A DNA stretch of 12,067 nt, taken from Pseudomonadota bacterium (GTDB taxonomy: Bacteria > Pseudomonadota > Gammaproteobacteria > Xanthomonadales > Xanthomonadaceae). Shown here one piece after another: positions 1 through 5,830 of the stretch. Position 1 is the stretch's first letter. Every line of letters starts with the position of its first letter. The notes under the pieces were generated by a model. It was not told the DNA's origin. It was given only the letters and a program-made list of their open reading frames with translations, and ran no database searches. The translations under genes and the position numbers were made by a program. Location of the stretch: positions 1-12,067 of the forward strand of contig JAEWNA010000274.1 in NCBI GenBank assembly GCA_023392975.1, read 5' to 3'.

Positions 1-26
1 GCGGCGGGGAGGGAGGTGTCGGTCAT
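1..26 (-). CDS. N-terminal fragment of a gene running off the left edge
   Basis: Only the first eight codons are inside the window (MTDTSLPA), so no function can be given. The ATG at 26-24 is supported by a GATAAT hexamer (39-34) exactly 7 nt upstream, the same arrangement seen before several other genes here, which suggests leaderless translation. It lies 37 bp beyond the stop of the phosphopantetheinyl transferase on the same strand, so it could also be read from that transcript. Existence is an inference from start context and position; there is too little sequence for a coding test. Confidence 0.4.
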
Positions 27-33
27 CGCCGGC

Positions 34-39
34 ATTATC
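34..39 (-). promoter_or_regulatory. -10-like GATAAT of a probable leaderless promoter
   Basis: GATAAT reads on the minus strand 7 nt before the ATG at 26. A transcription start would then fall on or next to the start codon. No convincing -35 hexamer was found. The surrounding bases (AATGCCGGC then ATGACCGAC) closely resemble those at the gamma-carbonic anhydrase start near 10498. Confidence 0.4.
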
Positions 40-63
40 GCCGAGCGCGGCAAGCGGGCCCGC

Positions 64-675
64 CTACCGCGGCCGCCAGGCCAGCGTCGCCCAGTAGCCG
101 GGCTCGGGCGACCAGGCGTCGATGCGCCAGTCCGCGGGCGCGCCGAGCGCCGGGTCGCAGGCGACCAGCTGCGGCAGGCCGCTGCCGTCCAGCACGAACC
201 GCACCTTCTCCAGCCCGAAGGACAGCCCGTGCCCGTGCGCCTTCAGCACCGCCTCCTTGGCGCACCAGCGCCGGAGGAAGCCGCGCTGGAGCGCGGCCGG
301 ATCGCCCGCCACCGCCGCCAGCGCCGCGGTTTCCTCGGGCGCGAAGAAGCGCCGGGCCAGCGCCAGCGCCTTCGGCCGCGGCCGCAGCAGCTCGATGTCC
401 ACCCCCAGCCGGACGTTGTCGGCGCAGGCCGCCAGCAGGCGCTCGCCGCTGTGGCTCCAGTTGAGGTCGACCCGGTGGGTGCCGGCATCGAGATAGGGCC
501 GGCCATGCGCGTCGCGGGCGATCGCCAGCGCCGCCGGCGGCAGCGCCCAGAGGTCGCCGAGCCAGGCCCGGACCTGTGCCTCGGCGTCCTCGCCGGGGCG
601 GTAGGGCCACCAGGCGCAGCGGACGGGACCGAAACGGGCGGCGTTCAGCGAGTGCGGCGGGTTTGAGGGGGTCAC
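64..675 (-). CDS. 4'-phosphopantetheinyl transferase (Sfp/HetI type)
   Basis: Transfers the 4'-phosphopantetheine arm of coenzyme A onto a serine of acyl or peptidyl carrier proteins, turning apo into holo carrier; cytosolic and Mg2+-dependent. The 203-residue protein carries the family signatures: NWSHS at 72-76, GVDIE at 91-95 (Asp93 and Glu95 as Mg2+ ligands), RFFAPEE at 109-115, and WCAKEAVLK at 137-145 with the conserved W-x-x-KEA-x-x-K pattern. Length is typical of compact Sfp-type enzymes. The start is GTG at 675-673; a TACGCT hexamer lies 7 nt upstream, so the message may be leaderless. It diverges from an AMP-ligase gene, and in xanthomonads an enzyme of this type is needed for xanthomonadin pigment. 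That physiological role is inference; it could equally serve other polyketide or peptide synthases. Confidence 0.93.
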   Translation of the reverse strand: MTPSNPPHSLNAARFGPVRCAWWPYRPGEDAEAQVRAWLGDLWALPPAALAIARDAHGRPYLDAGTHRVDLNWSHSGERLLAACADNVRLGVDIELLRPRPKALALARRFFAPEETAALAAVAGDPAALQRGFLRRWCAKEAVLKAHGHGLSFGLEKVRFVLDGSGLPQLVACDPALGAPADWRIDAWSPEPGYWATLAWRPR

Positions 676-682
676 GGCGCAC

Positions 683-688
683 AGCGTA
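683..688 (-). promoter_or_regulatory. -10-like TACGCT of the phosphopantetheinyl transferase gene
   Basis: TACGCT on the minus strand lies 7 nt before the GTG start at 675. On the plus strand the overlapping TAAGCT (687-692) could be a -10 for the divergent AMP-ligase, so the near-palindrome at 683-692 may hold two back-to-back promoters. No clear -35 boxes are visible. Confidence 0.35.
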
Positions 689-762
689 AGCTACGGCGGG
701 GCCGGCGTCCGCGCCGGAGGGGAACCGAAACGCCCGCCTGGCGGGTGGAGCAGTCAAATCTG

Positions 763-2121
763 ATGTCGGCAGCGATCGAAAGCACCACCGCGGGAGCGGC
801 AACGGGCATGACCCTGGGACTGGCCGAAGGGCCTGGCACGCGCGATGTGGTGTTCGACGGCCATGGTCGGATTCCGCTGGAAGTCTTCCTGGCCGAGGTC
901 CGCGGCGTCGCCGCCGGCCTGCCGGACGCCGCCTGTGTGGTGAACCTCTGCGAGGACCGCTACCGCTTCCTCGTCGCCTTCTGTGCTGCCGCCGTCCGCG
1001 GCATGACCACGCTGTTGCCGCCGTCGCGCGCGCCGGCCGCGATCGACGACGTACTGCGCCAGTATCCGGACAGCGTCTGCGTCTCCGACGTGCGGCTCTC
1101 GCCCGCGCCGCCGCGCCTGCACGCGCTGCCCGAGCGCCTGCCGCGCGTCGCCGGCGCGATGCCCGTCGTGTCGGCCGGCGCGGTCGCGCTGGTCGCCTTC
1201 ACCTCGGGCAGCACCGGCACGCCCAAGGCCAATCCCAAGACCTGGGCCGCCCTGCGCATCAGCACCGCGCAGAACGCCGAGGCGCTGCGCCACCTGTGGC
1301 CCGGGCGGGGCGTGCTGCCGCTGGTCGCCACCGTCCCGCCCCAGCACATGTACGGCATGGAACTGTCGGTGCTGCTGCCGCTGCTGACCTCGGCGTCGGT
1401 GCATGGCGGCCGGCCGTTCTTCCCCGACGACGTGGCCCGTGCGGTGGGCACCGCGGTCGATCCGCCACTGCTGGTGACCACCCCGGTGCACCTGCGCGCG
1501 CTGGTCGAATCCGGCATCGCGTTGCCGCCACTGGCCGGGATCGTGACTGCCACCGCGCCGCTGCCGCAGTCGCTGGCTGCCGCCGCCGAGCAGCGCTTCG
1601 CCTGCGAGGTGCGCGAACTGTTCGGCTCCACCGAGACCTGCGTGATCGCCGCCCGGCGCACTGCGCGCGAGGACGGCTGGCACTGCCTGCCCGGCGTGCG
1701 CCTGCAACCGCAGCCCGACGGCACGCTCGTCCACGCCGCGCACCTGCCCGTGCCGATGGCGCTGGCCGACCTGGTCGAACTCTGCCCGGAAGGCCGCTTC
1801 ACCCTCTGCGGCCGCCAGTCGGACCTGCTGGAGATCGCCGGCAAACGCGCCTCGCTGGGCGACCTCACCCGGCGCCTGCAGACGATCCCGGGCGTGCTCG
1901 ACGGGGTGATGCTGCAGCTTGACCCCTGCGACATCACCGGCGTGCGCCGCATCGCCGCGCTCGCGGTCGCGCCCGGGCTGGACGAAGCGGCGATCCTCGC
2001 CACGCTGCGCGAAGCGGTCGACCCGGTGTTCCTGCCGCGCAAGCTGCGGCTGGTCGACGCCCTGCCCCGCAACGAGACCGGCAAGCTGCCGCGCGACGCG
2101 CTGCTGCGGCTGCTGGCGTGA
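763..2121 (+). CDS. AMP-dependent acyl/aryl ligase, probable aryl-polyene (xanthomonadin) AMP-ligase
   Basis: Member of the ANL adenylating superfamily: activates a carboxylic acid with ATP to an acyl-adenylate, then passes it to a thiol (CoA or carrier-protein phosphopantetheine). Counting from ATG 763 (452 residues), the phosphate-binding loop FTSGSTGTPK is at 146-155, the A5 motif LFGSTET at 286-292, a GRQSDLLEIAGKR hinge-region motif from 350, and NETGKLPRD near the C-terminus with catalytic Lys441. At about 450 residues it is shorter than typical 500-600-residue CoA ligases and matches the short AMP-ligases of aryl-polyene clusters and the xanthomonadin 3-hydroxybenzoate:carrier ligase XanA2. 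The divergent phosphopantetheinyl transferase supports carrier-protein loading. A GTG at 745 would add six residues; ATG 763 is preferred because GGTGGAG (744-750) lies upstream, though 12 nt away. The substrate is inferred, not shown. Confidence 0.85.
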   Translation: MSAAIESTTAGAATGMTLGLAEGPGTRDVVFDGHGRIPLEVFLAEVRGVAAGLPDAACVVNLCEDRYRFLVAFCAAAVRGMTTLLPPSRAPAAIDDVLRQYPDSVCVSDVRLSPAPPRLHALPERLPRVAGAMPVVSAGAVALVAFTSGSTGTPKANPKTWAALRISTAQNAEALRHLWPGRGVLPLVATVPPQHMYGMELSVLLPLLTSASVHGGRPFFPDDVARAVGTAVDPPLLVTTPVHLRALVESGIALPPLAGIVTATAPLPQSLAAAAEQRFACEVRELFGSTETCVIAARRTAREDGWHCLPGVRLQPQPDGTLVHAAHLPVPMALADLVELCPEGRFTLCGRQSDLLEIAGKRASLGDLTRRLQTIPGVLDGVMLQLDPCDITGVRRIAALAVAPGLDEAAILATLREAVDPVFLPRKLRLVDALPRNETGKLPRDALLRLLA

Positions 2122-2148
2122 CGTCCGACGCGACCGCGCGGGCGCGTT

Positions 2149-2154
2149 TATGAT
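2149..2154 (+). promoter_or_regulatory. Possible -10 element TATGAT before the 2194 membrane-protein gene
   Basis: TATGAT stands out in a GC-rich gap 28 bp after the AMP-ligase stop. It would give a leader of about 33 nt containing the GGAGACGAG ribosome binding site at 2180-2188. No good -35 match is visible. If it is not active, the gene is read through from the ligase. Confidence 0.35.
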
Positions 2155-2193
2155 CCCGGCCGGCGGATTGCACCGCCACGGAGACGAGCACAG

Positions 2194-2625
2194 ATGAAAG
2201 GCGCAGGCGGCACCCCGGGCGGCATCGGACAGTTCTTCATCGGCCTGATGTGCGCCGTCGCCGGCGGCTGGCTGCTGACCAACCAGGTGCAGGTCAGCTC
2301 CGGCGGCTACTGGAGCCTGGGCGGCTACAACGGCTTCGGCCTCTCGCTGATCCCCTTCATCCTCGGCACCGGCCTGATCTTCTTCAACGGCCGCTCGATC
2401 GCCGGCTGGCTGCTGCTCGCCGCGGGCCTGACGATCGTGTTCGTCGGCATCCTCGTCAACCTGCACATCTATTTCCGCCCGACCAGCCTGTTCAACACGC
2501 TGCTGATGCTGGCCCTGCTCGCCGGTGGCATCGGCCTGATGGCGCGGTCGCTGCGCAGCCTGCCCGCCGCCACGACGGACGCCGGGGACGGCCACAAGCC
2601 GCGCGACGGCACGCCCGACGCCTGA
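2194..2625 (+). CDS. Small four-helix inner-membrane protein, function unknown
   Basis: I do not recognise a characterised family. The 143-residue protein has four hydrophobic segments at about 11-30, 48-65, 69-90 and 98-117. A glycine- and aromatic-rich loop (about 35-48) lies between the first two, and the C-terminal tail (about 121-143) is short and polar with several acidic residues. There is no signal peptidase site, catalytic motif or metal-binding motif. The ATG is preceded by GGAGACGAG (2180-2188) at suitable distance. It lies 72 bp after the AMP-ligase on the same strand and may be co-transcribed, but a TATGAT element in the gap suggests it can be expressed alone. Base composition is the same as its GC-rich neighbours, so it looks like resident DNA. 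Confidence 0.75.
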   Translation: MKGAGGTPGGIGQFFIGLMCAVAGGWLLTNQVQVSSGGYWSLGGYNGFGLSLIPFILGTGLIFFNGRSIAGWLLLAAGLTIVFVGILVNLHIYFRPTSLFNTLLMLALLAGGIGLMARSLRSLPAATTDAGDGHKPRDGTPDA

Positions 2626-2851
2626 ACGATGCCCGCGCAAACCGCCGCGCGCCCGCGTGCGGCGGACAGGCGCGTCGTGCGCGACGCCCGGGCGACCATG
2701 CGCGACGCCCGGAATTTCCTCCGGAAACGGCGAAAAATCCGGCGTTTCCTCCCCTTTCCGACGCCGCCCTGAACGCGATCGCGTCCGCCGCACGCCGCAT
2801 CCGCTGCGGCGCTACAACAGGCCCACCTTCACAACGTACCGGAGCACGCCC
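2626..2851 (+). other. Intergenic region with direct and inverted repeats
   Basis: No gene is supported in these 226 bp. They hold a 14-bp direct repeat TGCGCGACGCCCGG (2678-2691 and 2699-2712). After it come short inverted repeats in which the arm GGAAACG (2723-2729) can pair either with TTTCC just upstream (2715-2719) or with CGTTTCC downstream (2743-2749). A -10-like TACAAC lies at 2813-2818. The second half presumably carries the promoter of the YeaQ-type gene. Confidence 0.5.
2678..2712. repeat. 14-bp direct repeat, 21-bp period
   Basis: TGCGCGACGCCCGG occurs at 2678-2691 and again at 2699-2712, two helical turns apart, between the two small membrane-protein genes. The first copy also sits in an inverted repeat GCGTCG...CGACGC. 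The spacing is what a dimeric DNA-binding protein would use, but no regulator is encoded nearby, and GC-rich chance repetition is possible. Confidence 0.5.
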
Positions 2852-3121
2852 ATGGGCATCCTCATCTGGTTGATCGTCGGCGGCGTCATCGGCTGGCTCG
2901 CCAGCCTCATCATGCGTCGCGACGCGCAGCAGGGCATCCTGCTGAACATCGTCGTCGGCATCGTCGGCTCCTTCATCGGCGGCTTCCTCATCGCGCCGAT
3001 GATCGGCTCGGGCACTGCAAACACGGGTGATTTCTCGATCCCGGGCCTGCTCGCCTCGCTGGGCGGCGCCGTCGTCCTGCTGCTGATCGTCAATCTGATC
3101 ACCCGCGGCCGCGCACGCTGA
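2852..3121 (+). CDS. GlsB/YeaQ/YmgE-family stress-response membrane protein
   Basis: An 89-residue inner-membrane protein of the 'transglycosylase-associated' family, a name without a demonstrated enzymatic role; relatives are often induced by general or envelope stress. The sequence shows the family's glycine-rich pattern: helix one at about 3-20 (MGILIWLIVGGVIGWLAS), a polar turn with RRDAQQG (22-28), helix two at about 29-50 (NIVVGIVGSFIGGFL), a short loop with SGTANTGDFS, and helix three at about 63-83, ending in a basic tail RGRAR. The ATG at 2852 is chosen because GGAG (2841-2844) lies 7 nt upstream and the family alignment starts there; the same frame is open further upstream without family similarity. 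It is followed by the AT-rich islet. Confidence 0.88.
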   Translation: MGILIWLIVGGVIGWLASLIMRRDAQQGILLNIVVGIVGSFIGGFLIAPMIGSGTANTGDFSIPGLLASLGGAVVLLLIVNLITRGRAR

Positions 3122-3160
3122 GCTTCGCCGTCGCGGCAGATTTTTATGTCGGGTAATTAT

Positions 3161-3204
3161 TGAAATTTCCCTGCCTCTGCCTTTGTGTAGAGGCGGGGAT
3201 TTCA
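3161..3204. terminator. Large imperfect inverted repeat, possible bidirectional terminator
   Basis: The arms TGAAAT-TT-CCC-T-GCCTCT (3161-3178) and AGAGGC-G-GGG-ATTTCA (3189-3204) pair with one TT bulge and one T:G wobble around a 10-nt loop. The structure starts 5 nt after the stop of the minus-strand membrane protein and 39 nt after the stop of the plus-strand YeaQ-type gene, as expected for a shared terminator between convergent genes. A clean T-run is missing on both strands (ATTTCAAGATTTTA on plus), so a dispersed palindromic repeat or an islet end are alternatives. Confidence 0.45.
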
Positions 3205-3209
3205 AGATT

Positions 3210-3794
3210 TTACGGGGAAGACTTTGAGGTTAGCGGGACAGCTATCAGCCATAAAACAACTGTTGCGATGAGCGGTCCTGCTACATTCCAAGCGCTAGAA
3301 CTAGGGTAAAAGGCGTTCCATGAAAGCAGTAGAAGAATTCCCGTTCCGTTTATTGCTCCAAAGAGGATACGCACCCGAATTTTCTTTTGATTAGATGGAG
3401 CAAGTCCAGAGAGGTGAGTAAGACTAGCAATCACGAATATTGCCAGAAGGAATACTTTGGCAAAATGGGATTGATAGTAAATTCCCAAGGAAAGCAAGCA
3501 CACAAGAACAATATGTAGAAGATCAAGAAAGACAAAAATGAGATTTTCATCTATTTTGTTTTCATCTATTTGTTCTTCATTTCTTTTTCCAAAATGCAAG
3601 CGTCTTGTCCAATTCACAGCCATATAGAGGCTAATAGAGGACAAGGCAGCGATATCTTGATGCCTACTAGGAATTTTGCTGTGAGGGTCAATAAGGATAC
3701 TGAGCAGAGACCAGATGACATTCCCAGCGGTTGCTGGCCATAGTAGTTGTTGAGAAATGAAGGAAATCCTTTCAACGATGGACTTCCTGTCCAT
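3210..3794 (-). CDS. Multi-pass membrane protein of unknown function in an AT-rich islet
   Basis: I do not recognise a family. The 194-residue protein has five or six hydrophobic segments at about 17-35, 46-63, 85-107, 111-130, 140-160 and 170-188. A charged cytoplasmic-looking stretch (65-84, RRLHFGKRNEEQ...) holds a tandem IDENK/IDENL repeat, and the C-terminal tail is short. No enzyme motif is visible. The start is ATG at 3794-3792: AAGGGGG (3800-3806) lies 5 nt upstream, and the in-frame extension further upstream is a GC-rich shadow of xthA. Codon use is AT-rich (many TTT, ATT, AAA and AAT codons), sharply unlike every neighbour, which indicates recent transfer. The gene is convergent with the YeaQ-type gene and begins 35 bp after the xthA stop, so it could also receive xthA read-through. 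Being a single-gene acquired membrane protein, it could be an accessory or defence-type cargo, but nothing in the sequence shows that. Confidence 0.8.
   Translation of the reverse strand: MDRKSIVERISFISQQLLWPATAGNVIWSLLSILIDPHSKIPSRHQDIAALSSISLYMAVNWTRRLHFGKRNEEQIDENKIDENLIFVFLDLLHIVLVCLLSLGIYYQSHFAKVFLLAIFVIASLTHLSGLAPSNQKKIRVRILFGAINGTGILLLLSWNAFYPSSSAWNVAGPLIATVVLWLIAVPLTSKSSP
3544..3572. repeat. 15-bp-period tandem duplication inside the AT-rich gene
   Basis: The 13-mer TTTTCATCTATTT occurs at 3544-3556 and again at 3559-3571, exactly 15 bp apart. On the coding (minus) strand it produces the repeated peptide IDENK-IDENL in the charged loop of the membrane protein. The in-frame five-codon duplication looks like a slippage event. 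Confidence 0.7.
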
Positions 3795-3822
3795 ATCATC
3801 CCCCTTGTGTCTTGTCCTTGCG

Positions 3823-3828
3823 AATATA
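3823..3828 (-). promoter_or_regulatory. Probable -10 element TATATT of the AT-rich membrane-protein gene
   Basis: TATATT on the minus strand lies 28 nt before the ATG at 3794, giving a leader of about 20-25 nt that contains the AAGGGGG ribosome binding site. It sits just past the xthA stop codon (3832-3830), so the islet seems to carry its own promoter. No good -35 was found at the right distance. Confidence 0.45.
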
Positions 3829-3829
3829 G

Positions 3830-4603
3830 TTAGCTTTCTAAGCAAACCCACACCGGCGCATGGTCGCTGGGGCGGTCCCAGGCACGCGGGGCACGGTCGA
3901 TGTCGGCGGCGGTCGCCTGCGGACGCAGCGCGTCGGAGACCAGCGTGAGGTCGATGCGCAGGCCGAGGTTGCGGCGGAAGCCGGCCTGGCGGTAGTCCCA
4001 CCAGCTGAAGAAACCGCCCTCCGCGTGATGCAGGCGGTAGGCGTCGTGCAGGCCGAGGTCGAGCAGGCGCTTGAGCGCCGCGCGTTCGGCGGTGGAGGTG
4101 AGGATGCTGGCGTCGTTCCAGATCGCGGGATCGTGCACGTCGCGGTCGTCGGGCGCGATGTTGAAGTCACCCATCACCACCAGCTTCGGATGCGCCTTCA
4201 GTTCGTCCGCCAGCCAGCCGTGCACGGCGTCGAGCCAGCGCAACTTGTAGTCGTACTTCTCGGTGCCGACGTCCTGGCCATTGACCACGTAGAGGTTGAC
4301 CACGCGCACGCCGTCGACGGTGGCCGCGATCGCGCGCCGCTGCGCGTCGTCGAAGCCGGGGATGCCGATGGTAACCTCCTCCAGCGCCCGGTCGCGCGCC
4401 AGCAGCGCGACGCCGTTGTAGGTCTTCTGCCCGGCGAACACGCTGCGGTAGCCGAGCCCGGCCAGCACTGCGTCGGGGAAGCGGTTGTCCTCGAGTTTGG
4501 TCTCCTGCAGCCCGACCACGTCGGGCCGGGCGTCCGCCAGCCACTGTTCGAGATGCGGCAGGCGCACGTTGAGCGAATTGACGTTCCAGCTGGCGATCTT
4601 CAT
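3830..4603 (-). CDS. xthA: Exodeoxyribonuclease III (AP endonuclease, ExoIII/XthA type)
   Basis: Cleaves DNA 5' to abasic sites and trims 3' ends in base-excision repair; Mg2+-dependent member of the endonuclease/exonuclease/phosphatase fold. The 257-residue protein (E. coli ExoIII has 268) shows all core motifs: NVNS at 7-10, LQETK at 32-36 with metal-binding Glu34, catalytic Tyr105 in VVNLYVVNG, GDFN at 145-148 (Asp146, Asn148), FFSWWDYR at 198-205, Asp218 in LRIDLTL, and SDHAPVWV at 246-253 (Asp247, His248). It starts with the family-typical MKIASWNVNS, and TACACT sits 7 nt before the ATG, suggesting a leaderless transcript separate from the operon upstream. The last few codons (CLES) run into AT-rich DNA, so the native C-terminal tail may have been replaced when the islet arrived. 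All catalytic residues are intact. Confidence 0.95.
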   Translation of the reverse strand: MKIASWNVNSLNVRLPHLEQWLADARPDVVGLQETKLEDNRFPDAVLAGLGYRSVFAGQKTYNGVALLARDRALEEVTIGIPGFDDAQRRAIAATVDGVRVVNLYVVNGQDVGTEKYDYKLRWLDAVHGWLADELKAHPKLVVMGDFNIAPDDRDVHDPAIWNDASILTSTAERAALKRLLDLGLHDAYRLHHAEGGFFSWWDYRQAGFRRNLGLRIDLTLVSDALRPQATAADIDRAPRAWDRPSDHAPVWVCLES

Positions 4604-4610
4604 GCGGCGC

Positions 4611-4616
4611 AGTGTA
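4611..4616 (-). promoter_or_regulatory. -10-like TACACT of the xthA leaderless promoter
   Basis: TACACT reads on the minus strand with a 7-nt spacer GCGCCGC before the ATG of xthA at 4603. The same string TACACT-n-CGCCG-n-ATG occurs before the aldehyde dehydrogenase start near 10468. No clear -35 is seen. Confidence 0.5.
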
Positions 4617-4660
4617 GCGGGATCGTGCCGGGACCGCGCCGGTGTCGCGCAGGCCGGCGC

Positions 4661-5830
4661 TCAGCGCCGCAGGTCGACGATCGCCGGGGTCTTGGCGGTC
4701 GCCGGATCGAGGTGCAGCGCCGCGGGCGGCACGATCCGGGCCGCGACCGCGCCGGCGTCGGCGCTGCGCCGGAACAGGCTTTCCAGCCGCGCGGCGATGC
4801 GCGCGCACAGCGCCTCGTCGCCATCGGTCAGCAGCACCGCCACGCAGTCGCGGCCGCCGTCGTCGGTGTGCAGCTGCAATTGCCAGGTATCCGCACCTTC
4901 GAGCAGCGCGGCGACGGTGTCGAGGTCGTAGGCCAGTTCGTCGAAATGGAAAGAGCGGGCGTCGCGACCCCGCAGCTGCAGATAGCGCACGCCGTCGATC
5001 TCGACGTGCCGCCCGACGTCGCCGGGTCGATAGCGGAAGAGCGGGAAGCGTCGGCGGTAGCCGTTGCTGATCGCCAGCGTGCCGACGCCGTCGGCATCGG
5101 GATCCAGCACCTCGACGACGATACCGGGCAGCGTCTCGAACAGGCCGGGACGACGGGTCGCGTCGCACCAGGCCCAGATGCCGCTCTCGGCGCTGCCGTA
5201 CAGCGACCACGTCCGGCGCGTGCCGAGCACGTCGCGCAGCAGCGCCAACGTGCCCGCGCGCAGGACCTCGCCGCCGTACACGAGCTGGGGGATGTCGAGC
5301 GTCACGTCGCGTTCGGCGAGATGGTGCGCCAGCAGCGCCAGCTTCGACGGCGTGCCCAGCACGTGCGTCGGCGCGAACCGCAGTGCAGCTGCGTGCATGT
5401 CTGCATACGGCGCGTGCGCGCTGAGCGGCAGCGAGGTGGCGTCGCAACGCTCCAGCAGGTCGTCGAAGATCGCGGCGGTGCGATACAGGTCCGAATAGCC
5501 GAACACGTTGAGCGCAATCGTGCCCGGACCGAACACGCCGGCCGCGCGCAGCCGCTCCGCCAGCGCCGCACGCTGCGCGTGGTTCTCGGCGATGTCGACC
5601 GGGAAGATCAGCGGCGCCTGGGTGCTGCCGCCGGAACGCACCAGGTAGACGCCGTGCGCTTCGTCGCGTAGCGAAAACGCCTGCAGCGCCGGCAGCAGGT
5701 CGCGCTTGTCGATCGCGGGGGCATCGTCGATGCCGCCGCAGTCGCGATAGACATCGCGATAGAACGGATGCGTTCGCGCGACCTCGAAGCAGGCGCGCAG
5801 CACGCCGCGATCGGCATCGCTCGCGGTCAC
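4661..5830 (-). CDS. PaaK/LuxE-like adenylate-forming enzyme
   Basis: Probable AMP-forming activation of a carboxylic acid, in the phenylacetate-CoA ligase branch of the ANL superfamily. The 389-residue protein starts with a PaaK-like helix (THPFYRDVYRDCG, 20-32). It then has a modified phosphate loop RSGGSTQAP at 65-73 (PaaK usually SSGTTG-x-P), LGTPSKL at 158-164, LVYGGEVL at 183-190, YGSAESG at 211-217, YRPGDVG at 268-274 with the ribose-binding Asp271, RGRDARSFHF from 288, and a C-terminal AKTPAIVDLR with a candidate catalytic Lys380. It is shorter than PaaK (about 430-440) and near LuxE length (about 370). The start is GTG at 5830, overlapping the glycosyltransferase stop in a 4-bp GTGA, so the two are translationally coupled. 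It is the last gene of the four-gene operon. Whether the acceptor is CoA, a protein thiol or an amine is not visible. Confidence 0.8.
   Translation of the reverse strand: MTASDADRGVLRACFEVARTHPFYRDVYRDCGGIDDAPAIDKRDLLPALQAFSLRDEAHGVYLVRSGGSTQAPLIFPVDIAENHAQRAALAERLRAAGVFGPGTIALNVFGYSDLYRTAAIFDDLLERCDATSLPLSAHAPYADMHAAALRFAPTHVLGTPSKLALLAHHLAERDVTLDIPQLVYGGEVLRAGTLALLRDVLGTRRTWSLYGSAESGIWAWCDATRRPGLFETLPGIVVEVLDPDADGVGTLAISNGYRRRFPLFRYRPGDVGRHVEIDGVRYLQLRGRDARSFHFDELAYDLDTVAALLEGADTWQLQLHTDDGGRDCVAVLLTDGDEALCARIAARLESLFRRSADAGAVAARIVPPAALHLDPATAKTPAIVDLRR

Noticed and set aside
754..2793. 679-codon open frame on the minus strand
   Set aside because: It lies opposite the AMP-ligase with its intact motifs, has low-complexity Arg/Gly/Ala/Gln composition and matches no family. 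It is a shadow typical of GC-rich DNA.
2492..3205. Minus-strand open frame starting with MKSPPLHKGRGREI
   Set aside because: The N-terminus translates the inverted repeat at 3161-3204 and the rest is antisense to the two small membrane-protein genes. Such SPPL-x-KG peptides commonly come from palindromic repeats, not genes.
3122..3215. Integron attC-like recombination site beside the AT-rich gene
   Set aside because: The inverted repeat lacks recognisable GTTRRRY/RYYYAAC core sites, there is only one cassette-like gene and no integrase.
3795..4001. N-terminal extension of the AT-rich membrane protein to 4001
   Set aside because: The extension is GC-rich, Pro/Arg-rich and antisense-frame to xthA, while ATG 3794 has a strong ribosome binding site.
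4603..4661. xthA as fifth gene of the biosynthetic operon
   Set aside because: The gap is 57 bp rather than an overlap, xthA has its own TACACT start signal, and DNA repair has no evident link to the pathway. Read-through cannot be excluded.
3860..5671. 603-codon open frame on the plus strand
   Set aside because: Antisense to xthA and the PaaK-like gene, both with complete motifs; the translated product is Arg/Val/Gln-rich without any domain.
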